Assembly: GCA_014879575.1 (NCBI GenBank)
Contig: JACSRU010000071.1
Coordinates: forward strand, 1-32,612
Origin: Chthoniobacterales bacterium
GTDB lineage: Bacteria; Verrucomicrobiota; Verrucomicrobiia; Chthoniobacterales; Terrimicrobiaceae
Direction of reading: 5' to 3'
DNA: 32,612 nt
The position numbers and the translations under genes were made by a program. Positions 22,708 to 32,612 of this stretch are shown one piece after another (position 1 is the stretch's first letter; each line of letters opens with the position of its first letter). The notes beneath the pieces were generated by a model. The model saw only the letters and a list, made by a program, of their open reading frames with translations, was not told the DNA's origin and searched no databases.

Positions 22708-23661
22708 ATGAAAGTCTTTCACAAGCTGAGTGAGTTGGGCGCGGTTCCCGGGCCTGTGGTGATCGCCGCCGGGGTTTTTGATGGTCTGCACCTCGGCCAT
22801 CAGGCGGTGCTCAAGTGTGCCTTGGAAACCGCGCGAAGTGTGGCCGGCACGGCTGTCGTGCTGACGTTTGACCCGCACCCTTCGAAAATCCTGCGTCCGG
22901 ATAACGCCTCCCGACTGCTGACCTCCACCAGACACAAACTCCGTTTGATGGAGGATTTTGGAATGCCTGCGGTGCTTGTGTTGCCGTTTGATCGGGATTT
23001 TGCCTCGGTGGGGGCGGAGGATTTTCTGCGTGCCTTGAAGGCCAGCACCCCGCAGCTCACCCGAATTTGCGTGGGACAGGGTTGGCGATTCGGACATGAG
23101 AGGCGGGGGGATGCCGGGTTGCTCCAACGGGTTGGCCGGGACTTGGGGTTTGAAACAAGCGAGGTGCCACCCATTCAGATCCACGGAATCACGGTGAGCA
23201 GCACGCGGATTCGTCAACTTGTCGAGGCGGGGGATCTGGCGGACGTCCGCAGGTTCCTCGGCAGAAACTATTCGGTGTTTGGCACCGTCAGGAAGGGGGA
23301 TGGCCTCGGAAGACAAATCGGCTTTCCCACGGCAAACCTTGCAACGCACAATGAACAATTTCCGCCAAACGGGGTCTATTGCGTCCGGGCAAGAGCCGGG
23401 GACCGAAACCTGGTCGGGGTCGCCAACATCGGGATCCGTCCCACCGTCCAGGCTGCCGGTGAGCGACTCCTTGAAGTGCATCTGATCGCATTCGAGGGCG
23501 ACCTCTATGGACACGATCTCGAGACGGAATTCGTGCGCTTCCTGCGCCCGGAAAGGAAATTTCCGGATGTGGCCGCCCTCCGGGACCAAATCGCACGCGA
23601 CGTGCAGTCCGCCTGCCGGGCGGAGGCATCCGCTCCGGACTTGCGTGACGGGGAGGCTTGA
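22708..23661 (+). CDS. ribF: Bifunctional riboflavin kinase/FAD synthetase
   Basis: RibF phosphorylates riboflavin to FMN and then adenylylates it to FAD. The N-terminal nucleotidyltransferase domain has GVFDGLHLGH (22-31) and the ISSTRIR-type loop, seen here as VSSTRIRQLV. The C-terminal flavokinase domain starts near FGTVRKGDGLGR and has the GFPTANL signature and the late catalytic region with LEVHLIAFEGDLYG. The 317-residue length matches the family. The gene starts 45 bp after truB and is the last member of the nusA cluster before a 134-bp gap. Confidence 0.95.
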   Translation: MKVFHKLSELGAVPGPVVIAAGVFDGLHLGHQAVLKCALETARSVAGTAVVLTFDPHPSKILRPDNASRLLTSTRHKLRLMEDFGMPAVLVLPFDRDFASVGAEDFLRALKASTPQLTRICVGQGWRFGHERRGDAGLLQRVGRDLGFETSEVPPIQIHGITVSSTRIRQLVEAGDLADVRRFLGRNYSVFGTVRKGDGLGRQIGFPTANLATHNEQFPPNGVYCVRARAGDRNLVGVANIGIRPTVQAAGERLLEVHLIAFEGDLYGHDLETEFVRFLRPERKFPDVAALRDQIARDVQSACRAEASAPDLRDGEA

Positions 23662-23795
23662 GGAACAATCCCCTTCATGCCAAGCGATCATGGCTCCGAT
23701 GCGCCGGGGATTTTCCCAAACCTCGTGAACGGGCGGCTTGGTGCAGCCAGGAAGCCTGCGATCCGCCGGATTCCGGAAAGGAAGCGTCGTCTCCT

Positions 23796-24869
23796 ATGAA
23801 ACGGGATTCCCTGCTGACGGTTTACGATCAACTGACCAAACTCATCGACAAGTTGCCGGGGGGGCTCCAGAAGCCGATTCTCCGGGAACTCACCCCCATC
23901 CGACAGGTTTTTCTCGAACAGCGGCCGCCTCGCATCATGCTGGTGGGAGATCCTTCGGAAAGCGCTCCGGAGTTTCTTGCCTCGCTTGGCGCGACCCGGC
24001 TCGAGACAGGCGGTAGCGACAATGGGTGGCGTTCGTATCGCATTGCAAGGCGGGGCGGAGTCCTCCTCCTGGACGCCCGGAAGGATGTGCCGCAGGAGCA
24101 CGTGCAGAATGCCCTGCTCCGCCATCAACCGGACGTGGTCCTTTTTCTTGAGGCGCCCGGAGTTCCGGCTTCCGAGTGGAAGGAATTCGTCGCGCTCTGC
24201 GGTCTTGTGGAATCTCCTGTCGTCGCCCTGGCCTCGGGAAGTGCCTTTCGTCTCCAGGCGCAGCTGTCCGCGGAACACACCCTTGCGCGCCGCGTGCTCC
24301 GCGTGGTGTCCCGGCAGGATCCCGCCTGCGTCGAGGCCATTTGCGCGGCACTCCCGCTCTCCGCCCAACTGGAATTCGCCCGTCTGACCAATGCCCGGCG
24401 GGCACAGGCACACCTCGCGGGCTCGCTCCTCAAATCGTTTAGCGCACTCTGTGGCGTGATCGGGGTGCAGCCGATTCCTCTGGCGGACATGCCCATCCTG
24501 ACCACCCTCCAAACATTGATGGTCGGTCTGATCATCCACACCACCGGACGTCCGTTCAGCCCGCGGCTCGTTGCGGAGTTTTTTGGAGTGCTCGGATTCA
24601 ATATTGGTGCCGGACTCCTACTGCGTGAAGGCGCCCGCATGATTGTCAGGATCATTCCGATCTGGGGAAATGCCGTCTCAGGGTTTATCGCGGGCGCCGG
24701 AACCTACGCAATTGGCAAGGCGGCGATTGCCTACTTCATCGAGGGCACTCCTCGAAACGAAACCCGAAAAATCTTTCGCTCCCTGCTGCCGCGCTTCGGG
24801 AAAAAACCAAAACTCCCGCCCGCACTTCCCGATCCCACCGGACCCAATCCGTCGAAGCCAAAAAATTGA
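23796..24869 (+). CDS. DUF697 (YcjF-like) protein with a degenerate GTPase domain
   Basis: The 357-residue protein has a C-terminal hydrophobic DUF697 domain (about 205-315), recognised by GVQPIPLADMPILTTLQ and by glycine-rich membrane-like helices around FNIGAGLLLREGARM. The N-terminal part (about 45-175) resembles an Era-type GTPase fold, but the site expected to be a P-loop reads LVGDPSESAPEF (49-60) without the GK-S/T signature. The G3-like strand reads LLLDARKD, and no NKxD is visible, so nucleotide binding is probably lost. The role is unknown; DUF697 proteins are usually membrane-associated and often accompany GTPases. The start at 23796 is preferred over upstream starts within ribF-proximal sequence. 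Confidence 0.75.
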   Translation: MKRDSLLTVYDQLTKLIDKLPGGLQKPILRELTPIRQVFLEQRPPRIMLVGDPSESAPEFLASLGATRLETGGSDNGWRSYRIARRGGVLLLDARKDVPQEHVQNALLRHQPDVVLFLEAPGVPASEWKEFVALCGLVESPVVALASGSAFRLQAQLSAEHTLARRVLRVVSRQDPACVEAICAALPLSAQLEFARLTNARRAQAHLAGSLLKSFSALCGVIGVQPIPLADMPILTTLQTLMVGLIIHTTGRPFSPRLVAEFFGVLGFNIGAGLLLREGARMIVRIIPIWGNAVSGFIAGAGTYAIGKAAIAYFIEGTPRNETRKIFRSLLPRFGKKPKLPPALPDPTGPNPSKPKN

Positions 24870-24912
24870 CAGACGACGGACTGGGATTCCCGGAACGACG
24901 CATTGGGTAAAC

Positions 24913-24930
24913 TCCGCCACAGGGGGCGGA
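24913..24930. terminator. Hairpin between convergent DUF697 gene and mntR
   Basis: TCCGCC (24913-24918) pairs perfectly with GGCGGA (24925-24930) around ACAGGG in the 73-bp gap between the two converging stops. No T-run follows on the plus strand, and on the minus strand the T-run precedes it, so termination is uncertain. Confidence 0.35.
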
Positions 24931-24942
24931 TGCAAAAACACA

Positions 24943-25434
24943 TCAACGAACCATCCCGACCTCCCGGCGGGTGGCTTCGGATGGCTTTTTCTTCTTTTTA
25001 TCGGCAAGAAATTTTTCCATGGCGGAGAGCGTCTGATCGCTCACATGGTGTTCGATGCCCTCGGCGTCCGCGCGGGCTGTTGGGGGCGGGACTCCCAGGG
25101 CCTCCAGAAAGGCCACAACCTTCTCGTGCCGCGCCCGGGTTTTCCCGGCCAACTTCCGTCCGGCCTCCGTCAGAAAAATGGACCGATACGGCTGGGTGAC
25201 CACCAACCCCTCCCGCTGCAGTCGCTGCACCGTCCGGATCACCGTCACGTGCGTCACGCCCAACGATCTGGCCAGATCGGTTGCCCGCGCCTCGCCACAA
25301 TCCGCTATGAGTTCCGCGATCGCCTCAACGTAGTCCTGTGCCCGCTCCTGGGCATGTTGAAGACGTGTCTGCTGTTGCCACCGTGCGGTGTCCGGATCGT
25401 TCCGGGGAGTGCGTCCCCTTGCCTTCGCTGTCAT
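24943..25434 (-). CDS. mntR: Manganese-responsive regulator MntR (DtxR family)
   Basis: MntR binds Mn(II) and represses manganese import genes. The 163-residue protein has a winged helix-turn-helix (about 35-95: [31 protein letters not shown]), then the dimerisation and metal-binding region, with [13 protein letters not shown] and [13 protein letters not shown] supplying Glu and His ligands typical of MntR. The ATG at 25434 is preferred to 25470 because the upstream residues are not homologous. It diverges from mntH across 121 bp that contain an MntR-like operator, which makes the functional assignment strong. The lysine-rich tail ([12 protein letters not shown]) goes beyond the family core. 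Confidence 0.93.
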   Translation of the reverse strand: MTAKARGRTPRNDPDTARWQQQTRLQHAQERAQDYVEAIAELIADCGEARATDLARSLGVTHVTVIRTVQRLQREGLVVTQPYRSIFLTEAGRKLAGKTRARHEKVVAFLEALGVPPPTARADAEGIEHHVSDQTLSAMEKFLADKKKKKPSEATRREVGMVR

Positions 25435-25463
25435 GAAAAAGAGTGTGCCGCCGGAAAAGACGA

Positions 25464-25493
25464 TTGACAAGCCCAGGCTACGAGGTCTATTGT
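25464..25493 (+). promoter_or_regulatory. Probable mntH promoter
   Basis: A consensus TTGACA (25464-25469) is followed after 18 bases by TATTGT (25488-25493); 17 bases gives CTATTG. The mntH start codon is 62 bp beyond the -10. The MntR-like palindrome begins about 12 bp after the -10, in the initially transcribed region. Confidence 0.65.
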
Positions 25494-25504
25494 TTGCCCC
25501 ACAA

Positions 25505-25520
25505 TGTAGCGAATGCTACA
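25505..25520. promoter_or_regulatory. Probable MntR operator
   Basis: A perfect palindrome, TGTAGC-gaat-GCTACA, lies just downstream of the predicted mntH transcription start. Its TAGC-N4-GCTA core matches the core of the operator known for enterobacterial MntR. The adjacent mntR and mntH genes support the assignment. Confidence 0.7.
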
Positions 25521-25555
25521 AACACGAGCATGAAGAAATCTATTGGGGGAATCGA

Positions 25556-26959
25556 ATGAACAGGACGCGGGGTTCGGAGCCGGGAAATCCCTGTTTGGAA
25601 CTGGAAGCCTGGAAGCGCCAGGCGGCGGAGGTGAGCCTTCCGGAAGTGCATCGCAGCATCGCGGTGCCGGGGAGTGGCTCGTTTTGGCGAAAGATGATGG
25701 CCTTCGCGGGACCGGGTTTTCTGGTGGCTGTGGGTTACATGGATCCGGGAAACTGGGCGACGGATTTGGCGGGTGGCGCGAAGTTCGGGTATTCGCTGCT
25801 GTTTGTGATCCTGCTGTCGAATCTGATGGCCATCCTCCTCCAGCATCTTTGCGTGAAGCTGGGGGTGGTGACCGGACGGGATCTGGCCCAGGCGTGCCGG
25901 GATCACTATTCGCGGCCCGTGGTCTGGTTTTTGTGGGTGATTTGTGAGCTGGCGATTGCGGCCTGTGATCTTGCCGAGGTCGTGGGATCGGCGATCGCCC
26001 TCCAGTTGCTGTTTGGAATCCCCCTGGTTTGGGGTTGCGTGATCACCTGTCTGGATGTCCTTGCGGTGCTTTATCTCCAGAGGAAGGGCTTCCGGTATGT
26101 GGAGGCGATTGTGGTGACGCTGATTTTGACGATCGGGGGGAGTTTTGCCGCGCAGTTGGTTTTTGCGAAGCCGAGCCTGACCGGGGTGCTGATGGGTTTT
26201 GTGCCGACGGCGGAAGTTTTTCGAAATCCGGAAATGCTTTATCTGAGCATCGGCATCCTGGGGGCGACCGTGATGCCGCACAATCTCTATCTGCATTCAT
26301 CCATTGTGCAGACGCGCAAGTTTGCGCGCTCGCCGGAGGGCAAGCGCGAAGCCATCAAATTTGCGACCATAGATGGCACGAGTGCCCTGATGTTCGCGCT
26401 GTTTATCAACGCGGCCATTCTTGTGCTCTCCGCTGCGGCGTTTCATTGGTCCGGACACCAGGATGTGGCGGAAATCCAGCATGCCTACAAGTTGCTGAGC
26501 CCGATTCTCGGGGTTGGCGTGGCAAGCACGCTCTTCGCAGTGGCACTTCTTGCCGCAGGGCAGAACGCCACGCTCACCGGGACGCTGGCCGGACAGATCG
26601 TCATGGAGGGCTTTCTGAATTTCCGAATGAGACCCTGGCTCCGGCGTCTGGTCACCCGGATGATCGCAATCGTTCCGGCGGTATTTGTCATTGGGTATTT
26701 TGGCGAAGGCCGCACGACCGATCTCCTGGTGGCGAGTCAGGTCATCCTGAGCATGCAGCTGGGCTTTGCGGTCTGGCCGCTTCTTCGGTTTACCGGAGAA
26801 AAATCGAAGATGGGCGAGTTTGTGAACCCACTTTGGATTGCCGTTCTGGGATGGACGACGGCTTTTGTGATCATTACGTTGAATCTCAAACTTCTCTTCG
26901 ATCTCTTTGTGCCGGAAGCCGTGCGCCGGGCGATCGCCACGAGGCTCGGACTCCCCTAA
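25556..26959 (+). CDS. mntH: Proton-coupled manganese importer, Nramp family
   Basis: MntH takes up Mn(II), and to a lesser degree Fe(II), across the inner membrane with protons. The 467-residue protein has a short cytoplasmic N-terminus and about eleven membrane helices. It carries the two metal-site motifs of the family: DPGN (63-66) in helix 1, and the helix-6 MPHNLYLHS segment, with A/M-P-H as in characterised members. The ATG at 25556 has GGGGGA six bases upstream. The first 40 residues are longer than in Escherichia coli MntH. A universal stress protein gene starts 5 bp after the stop. Confidence 0.96.
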   Translation: MNRTRGSEPGNPCLELEAWKRQAAEVSLPEVHRSIAVPGSGSFWRKMMAFAGPGFLVAVGYMDPGNWATDLAGGAKFGYSLLFVILLSNLMAILLQHLCVKLGVVTGRDLAQACRDHYSRPVVWFLWVICELAIAACDLAEVVGSAIALQLLFGIPLVWGCVITCLDVLAVLYLQRKGFRYVEAIVVTLILTIGGSFAAQLVFAKPSLTGVLMGFVPTAEVFRNPEMLYLSIGILGATVMPHNLYLHSSIVQTRKFARSPEGKREAIKFATIDGTSALMFALFINAAILVLSAAAFHWSGHQDVAEIQHAYKLLSPILGVGVASTLFAVALLAAGQNATLTGTLAGQIVMEGFLNFRMRPWLRRLVTRMIAIVPAVFVIGYFGEGRTTDLLVASQVILSMQLGFAVWPLLRFTGEKSKMGEFVNPLWIAVLGWTTAFVIITLNLKLLFDLFVPEAVRRAIATRLGLP

Positions 26960-26963
26960 TGCC

Positions 26964-27389
26964 ATGTATGACATCATTCTGATTCCTCTGGAGAATACTC
27001 CGGCCGACGAAACCATTTTGGAACACATTCGCCCGTTGGGAAGGCTCGTCGGTGCGAAATTTATTCTGATCCATGTGGCGGACGGTTTTGGAGCCAGGCA
27101 TTATGAGCAACTCAATTTGGCGGAAAGCGAAGAGATCCAGGCTGACCGGGCCTATCTCGAGAGCCGTGCGGGTGCGCTTCGGGCGGAAGGGTTTTTGGTT
27201 GAGAGTGTCCTCGCGATGGGGGATCCGCCGGCCGAGATCATCAAGTTTGTGGAGACGCATCCGGTGGATCTGATCGCCATGTCCACTCATGGCCATCGTC
27301 TGATTGGTGATCTCCTCCACGGTAGCACCGCCGACAAGGTTCGCCACCGGGTGGGGGTGCCCGTTCTCCTTCTGAAAGTCAAACCCTGA
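26964..27389 (+). CDS. Universal stress protein (UspA family)
   Basis: The 141-residue single-domain Usp starts directly with the first strand (MYDIILIPLENTPAD) and ends with VDLIAMSTHGHRLIGDLLHGSTADKV and VPVLLLKVK. The glycine-rich THGH...GST region corresponds to the ATP-binding loop of the nucleotide-binding Usp subgroup. It begins five bases after the mntH stop, so it is very likely co-transcribed and under the same manganese control. Pairing of Nramp transporters with Usp domains occurs in several phyla. The actual function in metal handling is unknown. Confidence 0.9.
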   Translation: MYDIILIPLENTPADETILEHIRPLGRLVGAKFILIHVADGFGARHYEQLNLAESEEIQADRAYLESRAGALRAEGFLVESVLAMGDPPAEIIKFVETHPVDLIAMSTHGHRLIGDLLHGSTADKVRHRVGVPVLLLKVKP

Positions 27390-27418
27390 AACGCATCGTG
27401 GGTTTTCGATGCCGTTTT
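27390..27418 (+). terminator. Intrinsic terminator of the mntH-usp operon
   Basis: AACGCATCG (27390-27398) pairs with CGATGC-GTT (27407-27416), with a single bulged C, around an 8-nt loop. The stem runs into TTTT, with a second T-run a few bases further. It starts immediately after the Usp stop. Confidence 0.7.
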
Positions 27419-27444
27419 CGGATTTTACCCGCTGTGGGGGAAGG

Positions 27445-30575
<3,131 letters not shown>

Positions 30576-30597
30576 GAACCTGCGGGAAAAGTGCCAG

Positions 30598-30618
30598 CCG
30601 CCAGCTTGCGGCGGAAAA
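30598..30618 (+). terminator. Weak hairpin after pyrG
   Basis: CCGCC and GGCGG pair around AGCTTGC a little downstream of the pyrG stop. There is no T-run. It may be a terminator for pyrG or an intergenic repeat; nothing else is evident in 30576-30741. Confidence 0.3.
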
Positions 30619-30741
30619 ACGGCGTCCTGCCGCGTTGTGACTGTGTGCATTTGCTGCCGACAACCAAGTTGGCCCCGGAGCGGGCCAAGCGGAAACCACC
30701 CTTCCATCCACACGGATGTGTTGATTTTTGAAATGTAGGTC

Positions 30742-32385
30742 TCAGACCTTTTTGCGACGGCGGAGGAGCAGGGTGAGTCCGGCACCCATGCCGAACAGCG
30801 TTCCGATGCTCGGCTCAGGCACCACGGTGAGGGTCAGGGTATTGGAACTCCAATTCAGGGTTGATCCCGAGAACGCTCCAGGGATCGTACCCAGGGTGAA
30901 ACTCGTCGCGGCAGCACTTCCAGCGACCGTCATGAGCGTGTAGGTGCCATTGGCAAGGCCGCCGCCGTCGAAGATGTCCACGGTGTAGGTGCCGGTGCCG
31001 GTCTGGTTGCCGGTGACGACAACCTTGGTGGCGCCAACCGACCCGTTGAGATCAAAGGCCAGGCGCGAGGAACTCGTGAGGGAGAAATCCTCGACATTCA
31101 GCGCGATTCCCGAGGAAAGGCGCAGCGTGTCGGTGCCTGTGCCATCGCCAAGCGCGAGGTCCCCGGCGGCCACGGCGTCGTTGTGGCCTGCGACGAGAGT
31201 GCCCTCATTGACGGTCATGCCATTGGTGAAGGTGTTGTCCGCACTCAGCAGAAGTGTGCCGGCACCGACTTTGGTGAGACCTGCGGTGCCGCTGATCACG
31301 CCGCTGATGGTCAACTGATCGGCATCCACACCGATCCGTGCGTTTCCGAAGGTTCCCGTGTTCACCCCGCCGCTCCAGGTGTTGGTGCCGCTGACGCTGC
31401 GCAGGGATCCGGCGTCGTTGTGCCCTTGACCGCGAAGGGTGAGGGCTTTGTTTGCGATTGTGACATTGTTGACCAGCTCAAGAGCGTCGTTGTCATGGTC
31501 CTTGGTTCCCCCGCCAAAGAAGACATTGGCCGTGCCGGTTCCCAATGCGTTGTTGTGCTCGGCCCGAAGAACTGTCGAACCCCATTTGTGGGTGGCTCCG
31601 ACCTGGGTGTCGCCGGTGTAGGTGTTGTTACCCTGCAGACGGACCACGGCGTCCGCACCATCCGTCGTGAACGCCACGGTTCGGGCTCCCCCGGATTCGC
31701 TGATGGTTCCGCTCAGCGTGAATGTTGATATGTCGCTAAAAATAAATCGGAGGCTAGTGCTGCCAAAGATCACATTATTTGTGTAGGTCTGAGACAAACC
31801 TCCCAGACACAAAACGGCTCCTGAACCAAGGATGTTGACCGTATTGCCATTCAACGCGGCCGCATGACCTGCCCAGACCGTCCCGCCGATGATCTTCACT
31901 TCGCCGGTGAAAGTGTTGCTGCCGGAGAGATAAAGTCTTCCGCTGCTGGCATCGAGATCGAATCCCTTGGTTCCGGTGAGGACGGAGGAAATCTGCAGAT
32001 AATCCTGAAGGCTACTGTTCAGACGTTTGAAAGTCGGCTTTCCGCTGGTGGTGTCCAGGTTGATGGTCCCTCCGACAACCTTCCATGCAGTCGTCGTGAC
32101 GCCATCCACGTTGATGCCGCCAAGGGTGATGGTGCCGGTGTTGGTAATGGTGCGTCCAGAGTCGGAGCCACTGAAGGTGGCCACGGCATCGATTCCTCCG
32201 GCTATGACCCCTCCGTCCCACTTTAAACTGTCGTTCCAAGTGCCAGAGCCAGTGATACTCTGCCATGTGCCGTCGGCACCATAGGAACTAAGAGCGAGAC
32301 CGAACGAAGCAACCAGAGGGAGAAGAACGCAGGAGAACGAACGGCGGAAAAAGCGTCCGCGAAGGAAGTGGGAAACGGAGGGCAT
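30742..32385 (-). CDS. PEP-CTERM protein with autotransporter-type beta-strand repeats
   Basis: The 547-residue exported protein has an N-terminal signal peptide (about 1-37, with an arginine-rich start and a hydrophobic core ending LALSSYGA). A long beta-helix-like passenger follows, rich in G, T, N and S. The repeat type is the autotransporter-associated beta-strand repeat, clearest in GLTKVGAGTLLLSADNTF and earlier in GSNTFTGEV and GNNTYTGDTQV. The end, VPEPSIGTLFGMGAGLTLLLRRRKKV (522-547, PEP at 523-525), is a PEP-CTERM sorting signal: PEP, membrane helix, basic tail. It would be processed by an exosortase encoded elsewhere. It is likely surface or matrix material. It stands alone at the window end. 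Confidence 0.9.
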   Translation of the reverse strand: MPSVSHFLRGRFFRRSFSCVLLPLVASFGLALSSYGADGTWQSITGSGTWNDSLKWDGGVIAGGIDAVATFSGSDSGRTITNTGTITLGGINVDGVTTTAWKVVGGTINLDTTSGKPTFKRLNSSLQDYLQISSVLTGTKGFDLDASSGRLYLSGSNTFTGEVKIIGGTVWAGHAAALNGNTVNILGSGAVLCLGGLSQTYTNNVIFGSTSLRFIFSDISTFTLSGTISESGGARTVAFTTDGADAVVRLQGNNTYTGDTQVGATHKWGSTVLRAEHNNALGTGTANVFFGGGTKDHDNDALELVNNVTIANKALTLRGQGHNDAGSLRSVSGTNTWSGGVNTGTFGNARIGVDADQLTISGVISGTAGLTKVGAGTLLLSADNTFTNGMTVNEGTLVAGHNDAVAAGDLALGDGTGTDTLRLSSGIALNVEDFSLTSSSRLAFDLNGSVGATKVVVTGNQTGTGTYTVDIFDGGGLANGTYTLMTVAGSAAATSFTLGTIPGAFSGSTLNWSSNTLTLTVVPEPSIGTLFGMGAGLTLLLRRRKKV

Positions 32386-32612
32386 AATTTATAGGGGATT
32401 GTGACGATAATGAGTCGTAAGACGTGTGTCTTGTAAAGAAAAATTTTGCGACCAAGGCGATTTTTTTGACTTACGTATTCCGCAGAAAGTTCCGTCGCAT
32501 CGTGGCGGCATGACTTCCCTCGGGTGCCACTCGAGTCCATATATTTTACTGGAAATTTAGACCATTTTCCTCAAAGATACCTGTTTCGCCGCGCCATGTG
32601 TGCGAAAACGCC
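32386..32612. other. Right-end intergenic region without an evident gene
   Basis: These 227 bases lie upstream of the PEP-CTERM gene. Read on the minus strand, AT-rich stretches (TTTACA, CATTAT, CCTATAAATT directly before the ATG) may form its promoter, but no spacing is convincing. A small hairpin, CTCGGG with CTCGAG around TGCCA, sits near 32519-32535. An ATG near 32596 could begin a plus-strand gene outside the window, but too little is visible. Confidence 0.3.

Noticed and set aside
23662-23795. Possible tRNA or small RNA in the ribF-DUF697 gap
   Set aside because: I found no T-arm GGTTCRA consensus or cloverleaf pairing; a few short inverted repeats only.
32223-32540. 105-codon minus-strand frame upstream of the PEP-CTERM gene
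   Set aside because: It overlaps the signal peptide region in another frame and shows no motif.

Overview
The window reads as a stretch of core chromosome from a Gram-negative bacterium of moderately high GC content, most likely a member of the Verrucomicrobiota. This placement is an inference. It rests on the combination of a PEP-CTERM protein with autotransporter-type beta-strand repeats, a lone type II pseudopilin with a C-terminal F-T-D-G motif, weak or absent Shine-Dalgarno sequences at many starts, and short hairpin repeats between genes. I saw no tRNA, rRNA, CRISPR array, transposase, integrase or phage gene.

Layout. Positions 1-5744 carry translation and housekeeping genes: rsfS and nadD (minus strand, overlapping by 8 nt), nagZ (plus), rpmE then prfA (minus, separated by a strong intrinsic terminator), then an AMP-forming ligase and a small unknown protein (plus). 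The 530-bp gap at 5745-6274 holds a possible 54-residue minus-strand gene, a 19-bp operator-like palindrome and two hairpin repeats. Positions 6275-9317 hold two fusion genes: an AlkA-type DNA glycosylase joined to DUF488, and a six-helix cytochrome b joined to a molybdopterin oxidoreductase domain. Positions 9522-12019 hold a secreted protein of unknown function, a pseudopilin and a nucleotide-sugar epimerase.

Positions 12135-15312 form a tight operon for a 2-oxoacid dehydrogenase complex (E1 alpha, E1 beta, E2) without an E3 gene. A membrane-anchored unknown protein follows. From 17044 a promoter and a terminator-like leader precede the nusA-infB-rbfA-nrnA-truB-ribF cluster, which handles transcription elongation, translation initiation, ribosome maturation, RNA turnover, tRNA modification and flavin synthesis. 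rimP, usually found ahead of nusA, is not there. A DUF697 protein with a degenerate GTPase domain follows.

Positions 24943-27389 form a manganese module: mntR (minus) diverges from mntH plus a universal stress protein gene, with an MntR-like operator between them. The right end has a beta-CASP metallo-beta-lactamase nuclease diverging from pyrG, and a PEP-CTERM beta-strand-repeat protein on the minus strand.

The most unusual items are the AlkA-DUF488 fusion, the cytochrome b-molybdopterin fusion whose catalytic domain is predicted to be cytoplasmic, and the terminator-like leader in front of nusA, which would allow NusA to control its own synthesis. I did not find a large, clearly new multi-gene system; most of the window is ordinary core genome.
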